A DNA stretch of 21,339 nucleotides, taken from assembly GCA_937872165.1 (NCBI GenBank), contig CALMOR010000244.1, positions 1 to 21,339 on the forward strand. Reading direction: 5' to 3'. Below, in pieces: positions 1 through 7,516 of this stretch (position 1 is the first letter of the stretch; every line of letters begins with the position of its first letter). A program made the translations under genes and the position numbers. The stretch is from an uncultured Burkholderiales bacterium. Lineage in GTDB: Bacteria > Pseudomonadota > Gammaproteobacteria > Burkholderiales > Burkholderiaceae_D. Below the pieces are notes generated by a model. That model did not search any database and had not been told where the DNA came from. It worked only from the letters and a program-made list of their open reading frames with translations.

Positions 1-1047
1 TCATGCGCGTCGCATTCGGGGAGCGTGGACGTTTGCCGATGTTAAGCGATTTGATGGGAGCTGACGAGGCGCGTCCGATGCGTCCGGCTGAACGCTGTCC
101 GTGCCGGCCTCGCACTCGACCGGTTCGCGCGACTGCACCGTGGCGCGGTACCGGTTCGGCGTCGTGCGCAGGTGGCGCCGCATCGTGTTGCTCAGGTGCT
201 GCTGGTTCGCGAAGCCGCATTCCTGCGCGATCTGCGCCAGGCTCAGGCACGAATGGGCGAGCAGGTCGGTCGCGCTTGCCAGACGAAGCGAGACCACGAA
301 CTGGTGCGGCGAATGTCCGGTCTGCTCCCGGCACAGCGCGGCGAAGCGAGCGGGCGACAGGTCGACCCGGTTGGCCAGGTCGGCCACGAGGATGCGCTCG
401 GACAGGTTCGCTTGCACGTAGTCGCGCAGTTCGCCGAGCATCCGCGGTGTCAGCGGATCGGCGGAGTTCGACGTGAGACGCAGGTGGCGCGCGACGCGGA
501 CCAGCAGCACGCGAGCCAGGCTGTCGGCGACTTCGGCGTCGTAGATGCCGGGACTGCCGAGTTCGTCGACGAGCGCGTCGACGAGGTTGCGGATGCCCGG
601 GACCTGGACGTTCGATGCCCATTGCGTCTGCAGGCACGCGGTCGAGTCCAGTCCGTCGTCGAATACGTCGGCGTGGAAGAACAGCGTCATGTGCCGGCTC
701 GGAGACTTCTTGTGCCAGTGCACCGGCACGCCGGCCGGCGCGAGAAACAACGAATACCGCTCCGCGGCGAAGTCGTGGCCCTCTTCGCCTTCGCGTCCGC
801 CGCTGACGCTCGAGCGGGTCAGGTTGATCGCGAGCCGACCGACGGGCAGCTCCGGCACGTGCAGGTCGCAAGGCGGCGTCTTGTAGAGCGCCGTGCACAC
901 CGCAGCCCGCTCGCCACAGCGCATCAGCGTCCGGATCTCATGGCCACCGACGGGCAGGAGCACGCGGCGATATCCGTCGACCCCGCTCTGGACCTGGTCG
1001 CGCGGACCGGCGGCCAGGATCTGTTCCCCTTCCTTCGAACTCGACAT
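1..1047 (-). CDS. AraC-family transcriptional regulator
   Basis: 348-residue DNA-binding regulator. The C-terminal AraC/XylS domain spans about residues 207-305. It has two helix-turn-helix units: the first around 222-245 (LVADLANRVDLSPARFAAL), the second around 270-301 (LAQIAQECGF followed by the family-typical TTPNRYR). The N-terminal ~200 residues are probably the effector or dimerisation part; I cannot assign its ligand. A 43-residue polar tail follows the DNA-binding domain, which is longer than usual. The start at 1047 is chosen because a GGGGGA-type Shine-Dalgarno lies about 8 nt upstream and the frame further upstream has no family character. The stop TGA is at the very first bases of the window. 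It is divergent from the peroxidase-like gene, so it most likely controls that gene and itself; this is inferred from gene position and the repeats between them. Confidence 0.9.
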   Translation of the reverse strand: MSSSKEGEQILAAGPRDQVQSGVDGYRRVLLPVGGHEIRTLMRCGERAAVCTALYKTPPCDLHVPELPVGRLAINLTRSSVSGGREGEEGHDFAAERYSLFLAPAGVPVHWHKKSPSRHMTLFFHADVFDDGLDSTACLQTQWASNVQVPGIRNLVDALVDELGSPGIYDAEVADSLARVLLVRVARHLRLTSNSADPLTPRMLGELRDYVQANLSERILVADLANRVDLSPARFAALCREQTGHSPHQFVVSLRLASATDLLAHSCLSLAQIAQECGFANQQHLSNTMRRHLRTTPNRYRATVQSREPVECEAGTDSVQPDASDAPRQLPSNRLTSANVHAPRMRRA

Positions 1048-1142
1048 CCGTGTGTCCCCCGTGCCGGCGCTTTGCAAAAATGAGATGCCACTCCGCGATG
1101 TCGGCGACTCTTTATGCAATACGGCGAAGCGCGTCGCTGAAT

Positions 1143-1260
1143 CAATGCCGTCTCCGCTCGCTGGGCCCGGAAGCGGAGGCAGTGGCCCCGATGGGTCGCG
1201 CCGAGTTGTCCGATCTTTCACGTGTTTGCCGTCACGCAATGCCGTATCGCAATGCCGTAT
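1143..1260. repeat. Operator-like repeats between the AraC regulator and the peroxidase gene
   Basis: The 9-mer CAATGCCGT occurs three times in the divergent intergenic region: 1143-1151, 1237-1245 and 1250-1258. The last two lie inside an exact 13-bp tandem repeat, CGCAATGCCGTAT, at 1235-1247 and 1248-1260. A partial inverted copy (ATACGGC) lies near 1118-1124. AraC-family proteins commonly bind direct repeats, so these are candidate sites for the divergent regulator. The 13-bp period is seen directly; binding is inference. Confidence 0.5.
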
Positions 1261-1311
1261 CGCCAAGGCGGGCCGGTGTCTCTCAAATCGTCTTAGAAGG
1301 GAAGGACCATC

Positions 1312-3414
1312 ATGATCACGCCTCTGCGCGCAACGTTGCTCGGCTGCCTCACGTTGCTCGGTACCGCTGCGATGGCCGACCTCGCGGATGAAAGCAGCGA
1401 TTCGCGCGCGCGCTACGAACGTCCGGGCGACGCCGCCGAAGCCGCTCGTCTGCGCGCCTTCGTCGACCGGCAGGTGGGCGGCATCAGGCGACTGATGGTC
1501 CCGGCCCGCGACGCCGATATCCCCGGTGCCCAGCTGCCGGACGGCACCGACGCCAGCTCGAACCCGCGCTATGCGATGACCGAGGCGAAGCGCTACCTCG
1601 GCAAGCAGCTCTTCCATGATCCGGTCCGCACCGCACGCATCATCCCGGCCTTCGGTGGCATCCCCGCCACGCGACAGACCGGGTCCTGCGCCAGCTGCCA
1701 CCAGGGCGAGTCGTCTTCGAAGTCGGGGACGCTGATCAACCTGAACGTCGGTGGCGAAGGGCGGGGGTACACTGATGCCGAGGGCCGCTTCGTCCCGCGC
1801 CGACGCCCACGGGTGGACATCCTGCCCCGGCTGAGGAGCACGCCTCTGTTCCCGGGAGACGCGCTGGTGGACGAGTTGCCCACGCTGTCGGATCTCTTCT
1901 CGATAGCCGGAGTCTCGGTCCCGGGCCGCGATCGCAAGCTGCCCGATCCCGGAACGCTGCTGCGGACCGGCCGGCTCGACGCCCTCGACAGCGTCGCGCG
2001 GAACGCGCCGGGTGTCCTCGGCGCCGCATTCAACAACCGCGTCTTGCTGGCGGGCTTCGCCGGCGAGCCGGACGCATCGCCGGGCGGCAACAACCCGTTC
2101 AACGACCCCGCGCAGGAAAGCGTCGCGCTGCTGCTGCTCGACGCGCACCGCATGCTCGACTTCCAGTCGGCCGAACTGCAGAAGATCCCCGCTTATCGGA
2201 AGCTCTTCCGGGACGCCTTCCCGACCGAGGCGGCGCAAGCGGACGCCGCCGGCGACCTCAACCTGCTCATCAACGATCAGACGGTGCTGCGTGCGACGGC
2301 GACCTTCATGCGCTCGTCGGTCACTCGCGACACGCCGTGGGACCGTTTCCTCGCCGGATCGAATCGTGCGCTGACCGATGAACAGCAGCGTGGCGCCAAG
2401 CTCTTCTTCACGGCCGCCGACAAGGGCGGTGCCGGCTGCTACAGCTGCCACAGCGGCCCGATGCTCAACAAGCAGGTCGACGACCCGGACGTTGCGGGGG
2501 TGGGCCGGTTCGTCGAAGAGAACTTCTTCAACATCGGGCTCGGCGACCATCCGGTCCAGGCGCTCAATCGTCTGGCGCGGAACGACCCCCACTTCATCGA
2601 CGAAGGTCGACGCGAGATCACGGGACGCGACAGCGACCTCTACAAGTTCCGGGTCGTGACGATGCGCCAGCTGAAGGACGCTCGCTTCTACACGCACAGC
2701 GGCGAGTTCTCGAACATCCGCGACGTGGTCCAGTACTTCAATGCCGGCGTGCCACGTAACGCCCAGACCGGAGCCGCGTCGACGTTGAGCACGCGCTTCA
2801 CCCATCCCCGCGGGCCCGGGTCGCAGCGCGGGCTCGGTCTGAGTCGCAGTCAGGTCGACGACCTCACCGAATTCCTCGACAACGGGCTCTACGATCCTGC
2901 GTTCGCGCACTTCGATCCGAAGTCGCCGACGCCGTTGTTCCAGCTCAGCCCGCCGGATATCACGTACTCGGTCTACCGGCCGGAGCTCGCCGCGCTCGGT
3001 GCCGTCGACGGGCTCCCGATCAGCGGTCTGGCTCAGGACAACAACGATCCGCTGTCCAGGCGCGACGCCGGTCTCGAGTTCCTCAACGTGACTTCGCAGG
3101 CGGTACCGCGACTGGTGACGTCGAAAGATCTCGGGGGCGGCCTGCAGGAGGACGTGTACCGCATCACGAACAACGGCACGACCGTGGTCGACACGCACCT
3201 GCTGGTGATCGCCCAGGTCGACTCACGCCGCAACCGGCTGCTGAACGCGAGCGGCACGACGAAGGCAGGCGAAGGTTATATCCGTGTGTTCCTGCCCGAC
3301 GGCGTGCTCAATCCCGGCCAGAGCATCACCGAGCGACTGGTCTTCCGGCTGCCGCCCAACACTCGTCGGCTGAACTACAACCTGGTGCTGCTTTCGGGCC
3401 AGGGCAACCCCTGA
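1312..3414 (+). CDS. Periplasmic di-heme cytochrome c peroxidase-like protein with C-terminal extension
   Basis: 700-residue exported protein of the bacterial di-heme cytochrome c peroxidase/MauG superfamily. A signal peptide covers residues 1-22, with probable cleavage after AMA. Two c-type heme sites are visible: CASCH at 126-130 and CYSCH at 376-380. The second heme region carries family-typical flanks (ALTDEQQRGAKLFF before it, FSNIRDVVQYFNAGV after it). The loop that commonly reads Y(M/F)HDG reads YTHSG at 460-464. About 250 residues separate the two hemes, against roughly 150 in classical peroxidases, so there is a large insert. The last ~130 residues look like a beta-rich extra domain. 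The start has a good AGAAGG/GGAAGGA ribosome site. The family uses peroxide or oxygen for electron transfer or protein and organic oxidation; the real substrate cannot be told. Rubber-oxygenase-like and MauG-like roles are possible but unproven. Confidence 0.85.
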   Translation: MITPLRATLLGCLTLLGTAAMADLADESSDSRARYERPGDAAEAARLRAFVDRQVGGIRRLMVPARDADIPGAQLPDGTDASSNPRYAMTEAKRYLGKQLFHDPVRTARIIPAFGGIPATRQTGSCASCHQGESSSKSGTLINLNVGGEGRGYTDAEGRFVPRRRPRVDILPRLRSTPLFPGDALVDELPTLSDLFSIAGVSVPGRDRKLPDPGTLLRTGRLDALDSVARNAPGVLGAAFNNRVLLAGFAGEPDASPGGNNPFNDPAQESVALLLLDAHRMLDFQSAELQKIPAYRKLFRDAFPTEAAQADAAGDLNLLINDQTVLRATATFMRSSVTRDTPWDRFLAGSNRALTDEQQRGAKLFFTAADKGGAGCYSCHSGPMLNKQVDDPDVAGVGRFVEENFFNIGLGDHPVQALNRLARNDPHFIDEGRREITGRDSDLYKFRVVTMRQLKDARFYTHSGEFSNIRDVVQYFNAGVPRNAQTGAASTLSTRFTHPRGPGSQRGLGLSRSQVDDLTEFLDNGLYDPAFAHFDPKSPTPLFQLSPPDITYSVYRPELAALGAVDGLPISGLAQDNNDPLSRRDAGLEFLNVTSQAVPRLVTSKDLGGGLQEDVYRITNNGTTVVDTHLLVIAQVDSRRNRLLNASGTTKAGEGYIRVFLPDGVLNPGQSITERLVFRLPPNTRRLNYNLVLLSGQGNP

Positions 3415-3419
3415 GAGCG

Positions 3420-3453
3420 CCTTCCGCCGAGCGCGCGACGCGCCGGCGGAAGG
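3420..3453 (+). terminator. Hairpin after the peroxidase-like gene
   Basis: A perfect 10-bp inverted repeat, CCTTCCGCCG at 3420-3429 with CGGCGGAAGG at 3444-3453, begins 6 bp after the stop. Three more pairs can form inside the loop (3431-3433 with 3441-3443). There is no T-tract, so it may protect the 3' end or work with Rho rather than be a canonical intrinsic terminator. From here to 3579 I see no further gene or site. Confidence 0.55.
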
Positions 3454-3579
3454 AGAGGCTGCACCGGATTTGCCTGGTGGTCGCTGTCGATCCCGTACGA
3501 GGCGACGCGGCCGCGTCGTGGACCGGATGGGTCGTGCAGCGATCGAAGCGCGGGCCGCGTGCCCCGTCGATCGGCCTGG

Positions 3580-4911
3580 TCACAGGCTTCCGATCTCGCC
3601 CGTTGCCGAGTCGACTGCCAGCTTCGGCTCCGACGCGATCGACGCGAGGTCGGGAATGCTCGACAGGTCGGTCTTCAGGTAGAGGATCGCGGCCATCGTG
3701 AGGACGAGCGTGCCCATGCCGGCGAACGTCTCGCGCAGGCCGAACGCTTCGGCGGCGTGGCCGGCCGCCAGCGCGCCCAGAGGTCCGGCGGCCACGGTGA
3801 AGAACCGCATCGTCGCGGTCATGCGGCCGAGCAGCGCGTCGGGGGTCACGGCCTGTCGCAGGCTCGCATAGTTGATCCAGTACAGCATGACCCCGAAGTC
3901 GAACACGAAGAGCGCGACGCCCAGCGTCGCGAGCGCGTGATCGCTCTTCGGCACGACCGCGAGGATCATCCATGCGACGGCCGAGCATCCGACGCCCAGC
4001 AGGATCGGCACGCCGGTGCCGAGCCGACGCGTCACATGGCGTGCCGCGACCGCCGACAGCAGGGCGCCCGCGCCGCCGATCATGTGGGCCGCTCCCAGTT
4101 CGCCGGCGGACAGGCCGAGCTCGCGCGTGGCGTAGAGCGTCTGCAACGCGGTCCATCCCTGGAAGACGACGAACCATGAAGTGGACACGAGCGTCAGCGG
4201 CCGCAAAACCGGATGCCCGAGCACCAGCGCCAGACCCTCGCGGATCTCGCGCCACATGTTCGCGTCGTGGCGCACGACCGGCCGCCGCTCGGCGTGGCGC
4301 ATGCGCGACAGCACCGCGAGCGACACGACGAAGGTCATGCAGTCGAACAGGATCGCGAACGGCGCGGTCAGCCACTGGATCAGGAGTCCGGCCAGGCCCG
4401 GACCCGTGAGGCGCGCGGTCGATTCCGCGCCGATGAAGAGACTGTTGGCCTCGATCAGTCTCTCGCGTCCGGCGAGCTGCGTCAGGAAGACCTGTACCGC
4501 GCTGCCGACGAACACGAAGACCGTGCCCAACACGAAGCCCACGACGTACATCAGCGTCATCGACAGACGGCCCGCCAGCGCGGCGATCGGGATGCTGGCC
4601 AGAGCGACGCAGATCGTGATCTCGCAGACGACCACGATCGGGAACTTGCGCACGCGATCGATCAGCACTCCCGCATGCAGCGAGAAGAGCGAGAACGGAA
4701 GCGCCTCGAGCGCGACGAGGAGACCCATCTGACGCGGCGTCGCGTCGAGCAGCAGGATCGCGGTCAGCGGCAATGCGAGCATCGTCGTCTGGCTGCCGAA
4801 GCTCGTGACCGTCGACGAGATCCACAGCAGGCGGAAGTCGCGCTGCGCGAGCAGGCCTGCACGCCCGAGCGTGAGCAGCTTCTGCAGTCCCATCGCCAGT
4901 CGCACCTTCAT
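3580..4911 (-). CDS. MFS transporter, EntS/MFS_3-like exporter
   Basis: 443-residue integral membrane protein with many hydrophobic helices, about 12 predicted by eye. The N-terminal RDFRLLWISSTVTSFGSQ and the loop after helix 2, GVLIDRVRKF, match the MFS subgroup that includes the enterobactin exporter EntS and related secretion or drug efflux carriers (MFS_3). Members export small molecules using the proton gradient; the substrate here is unknown. The start at 4911 (MKVRLAMG) gives a normal N-terminus with a purine-rich GAGAAGA about 5 nt upstream. A longer open frame runs to 5253, but it would cover the DUF3579 gene and encodes low-complexity Arg/Gly sequence. No siderophore synthesis gene is near, so a siderophore role is not supported by context. 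It is divergent from the DUF3579 gene. Confidence 0.85.
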   Translation of the reverse strand: MKVRLAMGLQKLLTLGRAGLLAQRDFRLLWISSTVTSFGSQTTMLALPLTAILLLDATPRQMGLLVALEALPFSLFSLHAGVLIDRVRKFPIVVVCEITICVALASIPIAALAGRLSMTLMYVVGFVLGTVFVFVGSAVQVFLTQLAGRERLIEANSLFIGAESTARLTGPGLAGLLIQWLTAPFAILFDCMTFVVSLAVLSRMRHAERRPVVRHDANMWREIREGLALVLGHPVLRPLTLVSTSWFVVFQGWTALQTLYATRELGLSAGELGAAHMIGGAGALLSAVAARHVTRRLGTGVPILLGVGCSAVAWMILAVVPKSDHALATLGVALFVFDFGVMLYWINYASLRQAVTPDALLGRMTATMRFFTVAAGPLGALAAGHAAEAFGLRETFAGMGTLVLTMAAILYLKTDLSSIPDLASIASEPKLAVDSATGEIGSL

Positions 4912-4957
4912 CGCGTCTTCTCGCGCTCCGCCGCGTCGTCCGTTCGAGGTCGCCCCG

Positions 4958-4963
4958 TATACT
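4958..4963 (+). promoter_or_regulatory. Possible -10 element upstream of the DUF3579 gene
   Basis: TATACT matches the sigma-70 -10 consensus at five of six positions and lies 68 bp before the DUF3579 start in a GC-rich spacer. No convincing -35 box is seen 16-18 bp upstream, so the call is tentative. Confidence 0.35.
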
Positions 4964-5031
4964 TTCGCGCTTCGCTTCCGTCCGCGGACGCCGCCGCGCC
5001 GAAGCGCCTTCGGCCGCGCCGCCCGCCGTCC

Positions 5032-5379
5032 ATGTCCGAACCTCTCGCGCGCTGCGAACTCATCATCAAGGGCATCACCCGCAGCGGCGCAACGTTTCGT
5101 CCCGGCGACTGGGCCGAACGTCTGTGCGGAGTGCTCGCCGCGTATCGTCCCGGCTACGTCGCCACCCGCGGTCCGGTGTTCGGGTACTCGCCCTACGCGC
5201 AGCCGACGATGATCGCGGGCATCCGCGCCGTCCTCGTCGACCCCCGGCTGCACGGCCTCGAGCCGCGCGCATGGGACTTCGTCGTCGGTTTCGCCCGCGA
5301 CAACGATCTCGTCACGATGGACGCGTCGGACCTCGTGGCCGCACCGACCCTTCCCGACATCCCGCCCGCCGCCGGCTGA
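5032..5379 (+). CDS. DUF3579 family protein
   Basis: 115-residue soluble protein. The opening CELIIKGITRSGATFRPGDWAERLCGVL is the signature, as I recall it, of DUF3579 proteins, which are small, mostly betaproteobacterial and of unknown function. No signal peptide, membrane helix or catalytic motif is visible. The length fits the family. The ATG at 5032 is used because family members begin shortly before this motif; no strong Shine-Dalgarno is present. It is convergent with rpsT, and the two share the bidirectional terminator at 5385-5412. Its position beside rpsT and murJ seems conserved in related bacteria, but that gives no function. Confidence 0.85.
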   Translation: MSEPLARCELIIKGITRSGATFRPGDWAERLCGVLAAYRPGYVATRGPVFGYSPYAQPTMIAGIRAVLVDPRLHGLEPRAWDFVVGFARDNDLVTMDASDLVAAPTLPDIPPAAG

Positions 5380-5384
5380 GCGCG

Positions 5385-5412
5385 AAAAAAAAGGCGCACC
5401 GGTGTGCGCCTT
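5385..5412. terminator. Bidirectional intrinsic terminator between DUF3579 and rpsT
   Basis: AAGGCGCAC at 5391-5399 pairs perfectly with GTGCGCCTT at 5404-5412 around a four-base loop. An eight-A run (5385-5392) supplies the U-tract for the minus-strand rpsT transcript, and TTCTTCT follows on the plus side for the DUF3579 transcript. Confidence 0.85.
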
Positions 5413-5445
5413 CTTCTGCCGGGTGCGACCCGGTGACGCGACGAC

Positions 5446-5712
5446 TCAGGCGCTGAGTGCTTTCACCGCGGCTGCCAGACGGCTCTTGTGTCGTGCTGCC
5501 TTGTTCTTGTGGATGATCTTCTTGTCCGCGATGCGATCGATGATCCCCGTCGACTTGCGGTACTGCGCCGTGGCCGCTGCGACGTCGCCGGCGGCGATCG
5601 CCTTGCGCACGGCCTTGACGGCGGTACGGAAGGCAGAGCGCAGGCTGGAGTTGTGGGCGTTCTGTGCGGCGCTCTGATGCGCGCGCTTCTTTGCTTGTGC
5701 GGAATTGGCCAT
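5446..5712 (-). CDS. rpsT: 30S ribosomal protein S20
   Basis: 88-residue, very basic Ala/Lys-rich protein beginning MANSAQAKKRAHQSAAQNAHN, the typical S20 N-terminus. The middle and end (STGIIDRIADKKIIHKNKAARHKSRL) are also diagnostic. S20 is a primary 16S rRNA-binding protein of the small subunit. Length matches the family (86-90). It is monocistronic, has its own promoter about 70-95 bp upstream, and ends at a strong terminator. The Shine-Dalgarno just before the ATG (GAGTCTC) is weak. S20 of E. coli is known to repress its own translation and also starts weakly, so similar autoregulation is plausible but not shown here. Confidence 0.98.
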   Translation of the reverse strand: MANSAQAKKRAHQSAAQNAHNSSLRSAFRTAVKAVRKAIAAGDVAAATAQYRKSTGIIDRIADKKIIHKNKAARHKSRLAAAVKALSA

Positions 5713-5778
5713 GAGACTCGGTTGCGGCGCGAGCGCCAGCGGACTGAAGGAGGACGCGCGAAAACTGCGAAGCTCGCG

Positions 5779-5807
5779 ATTCTAGCGGCGTCGAGGACAA
5801 ACCGCAA
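5779..5807 (-). promoter_or_regulatory. rpsT promoter
   Basis: On the minus strand, -35 TTGCGG (5802-5807) and -10 TAGAAT (5779-5784) are separated by exactly 17 bp. Transcription would start near 5772 and give a leader of about 60 nt. The -10 is followed by CGCG, as in two other promoters of this window. Confidence 0.75.
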
Positions 5808-5857
5808 GCGCCCGCTGCAGCGGCGACCCGGGGGCGGGGCCGCGGAGACGGCGCCCC

Positions 5858-5863
5858 TATAAT
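5858..5863 (+). promoter_or_regulatory. Perfect -10 element immediately before murJ
   Basis: TATAAT at 5858-5863 ends seven bases before the murJ ATG. The expected transcription start therefore falls on or next to the A of the start codon. No -35 match is found at 16-18 bp (the region is GGGGCGGGGC-like). No Shine-Dalgarno precedes the ATG. Confidence 0.6.
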
Positions 5864-5870
5864 CCGCGCG

Positions 5871-7451
5871 ATGAATCTGCTCCGCGTGCTGGCCACCGTC
5901 AGCGGGATGACGATGGTTTCGCGCGTGACCGGTCTGGTGCGCGAGAACCTGATGGCGCGCATCTTCGGCGCGAGCGTCGCGACCGACGCGTTCTTCGTCG
6001 CCTTCCGCATTCCCAATCTGCTGCGTCGCCTCTTCGCCGAAGGGGCGTTCTCCCAGGCCTTCGTTCCGATCCTCGGCGAGTTCAAGGCGCAGCGCAGCGC
6101 CGACGAGACCCGCGCCCTCGTCGATCACGTAGCCACGGTGCTGACCTGGGTGCTGCTCGCCGTGACCCTGGTGGGCATCGTCGCGACGCCGGCGGTCGTG
6201 TGGCTGCTCGCCGGCGGCCTGAAGTCGGATCGCTGCGGCATCGCGACCGCGAGCGGCGTCGTCGACGACGGCTTCGACCTCGCGGTCCTGCTGACGCGCT
6301 TCATGTTCCCGTACATCGCGTTGATCGGGCTCGTGGCCGGCGCCTCGGCCATCCTCAACACGTGGCGGCGCTTCGCGGTTCCGGCGTTCACGCCGGTGCT
6401 GCTGAACCTTTCGTTCATCGCCTGCTCGCTCTTCGTCGCGCCGCACGTCGACCCGCCGGTCCTGGCGCTCGCGCTCGCGGTCGTGATCGGCGGCATCGCG
6501 CAACTCGCCTTCCAGATCCCGGCGCTGGTCCGCGTCGGGATGCTGCCGCGCATCGGCTTCGGGCTGAAGATCGCCTTCGCGGACCCGGGCGTGCGGCGCG
6601 TGTTGAAGCAGATGGTGCCCGCGACGTTCGCCGTGTCGATCGCGCAGATCAGCCTCATCATCAACACCAACATCGCGTCGCGTCTGGCCTGCGGCAGCGT
6701 GTCGTGGATCACCTATGCCGACCGCCTGATGGAGTTCCCGACCGCGCTGCTCGGCGTCGCGCTCGGCACGGTGCTGCTGCCGAGCCTGTCGTCCGCCAAC
6801 GCCGAAGGCCGGACCGACGAGGTCTCGGACCTGCTCGACTGGGGCATGCGGCTGAGCTTCCTGCTGGCGCTGCCGTCGTCGCTCGGCCTGTGGTTGCTGG
6901 CCGAGCCGTTGACCGCGACGCTCTTCCACTACGGCAAGTTCACCGCGCTCGACGTCGCCGCGACCCAGCACGCGGTGACGGCCTACGGCGTCGGGTTGAT
7001 CGGCCTCATCCTCGTCAAGATCCTCGCGCCCGGCTTCTATGCGCGCCAGGACATCCGCACGCCGGTGAAGATCGGCGTCGTCGTGCTGGTCGGCACGCAG
7101 TTGATGAATCTCCTGTTCGTGCCGATGTTCGCGCATGCGGGCCTCGCGCTCGCGATCGGACTCGGCGCCTGCGTCAATGCCGCCATGCTCTTCGTCGGAT
7201 TGCGCGTGCGCGGGGTCTATCGTCCGAAGGCCGGCTGGCCGGGGTTCGCGGCGCGACTCACGCTCGCCCTCGTCGCGCTCGGACTCTTCCTCGCGTGGAG
7301 CGGCACGCGTTTCGACTGGATCGCGCTGAGGGCGGAGCCTGGCCATCGCATCGTCGCGCTCGCCGCGATCGTCGCGGGCGGCACGTCGATCTACTTCGTC
7401 GCGTTGTTCGTCGCCGGCATGCGACCCCGGCACTTTCGTCGCGGAACGTAG
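5871..7451 (+). CDS. murJ: Lipid II flippase MurJ (MviN family)
   Basis: 526-residue inner membrane protein of the MOP superfamily that moves lipid II across the membrane for peptidoglycan synthesis. The N-terminal segment TDAFFVAFRIPNLLRRLFAE is the family hallmark. The charged cavity residues known to be needed in E. coli MurJ are all present at the same numbers: Arg18, Arg24, Asp39 and Arg52. About 14 hydrophobic helices are expected; length is close to E. coli (511). The ATG at 5871 is fixed by the match of residue 1 to other MurJ proteins. There is no ribosome-binding site, and the -10 box ends 7 bp before the ATG, which suggests a leaderless mRNA. It is divergent from rpsT and followed 61 bp later by the SirB1-like gene, probably in one transcript. 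Confidence 0.97.
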   Translation: MNLLRVLATVSGMTMVSRVTGLVRENLMARIFGASVATDAFFVAFRIPNLLRRLFAEGAFSQAFVPILGEFKAQRSADETRALVDHVATVLTWVLLAVTLVGIVATPAVVWLLAGGLKSDRCGIATASGVVDDGFDLAVLLTRFMFPYIALIGLVAGASAILNTWRRFAVPAFTPVLLNLSFIACSLFVAPHVDPPVLALALAVVIGGIAQLAFQIPALVRVGMLPRIGFGLKIAFADPGVRRVLKQMVPATFAVSIAQISLIINTNIASRLACGSVSWITYADRLMEFPTALLGVALGTVLLPSLSSANAEGRTDEVSDLLDWGMRLSFLLALPSSLGLWLLAEPLTATLFHYGKFTALDVAATQHAVTAYGVGLIGLILVKILAPGFYARQDIRTPVKIGVVVLVGTQLMNLLFVPMFAHAGLALAIGLGACVNAAMLFVGLRVRGVYRPKAGWPGFAARLTLALVALGLFLAWSGTRFDWIALRAEPGHRIVALAAIVAGGTSIYFVALFVAGMRPRHFRRGT

Positions 7452-7457
7452 AACCGT

Positions 7458-7482
7458 TTCGGTCGGCCGCGATCCGACCGAA
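7458..7482 (+). promoter_or_regulatory. Hairpin touching the ribosome site before sirB1
   Basis: TTCGGTCGG (7458-7466) pairs perfectly with CCGACCGAA (7474-7482) around a seven-base loop, beginning 7 bp after the murJ stop. The last two stem bases are the first two of the AAGGAGA ribosome site at 7481-7487. There is no T-tract, so an mRNA processing or translation-control role is as likely as termination. Confidence 0.5.
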
Positions 7483-7498
7483 GGAGAATCGACCCCGC

Positions 7499-7516
7499 AT
7501 GGATCCGACCCGATGA
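7499..7516 (+). other. Five-codon mini-ORF overlapping the sirB1 start
   Basis: ATG at 7499 encodes MDPTR and stops at TGA 7514-7516. That stop overlaps the sirB1 ATG (7513) as ATGA. The AAGGAGA site is 11 nt before this ATG but 25 nt before the sirB1 ATG, so ribosomes may load on the mini-ORF and couple into sirB1. Seen in sequence; translation is inferred. Confidence 0.4.

Noticed and set aside
1..3198. 1065-codon open frame on the minus strand covering the AraC gene and the antisense of the peroxidase gene
   Set aside because: Only the last 348 codons have family character. The rest is Arg/Glu/Val-rich antisense sequence typical of high-GC DNA, and the plus strand carries a clear heme protein there.
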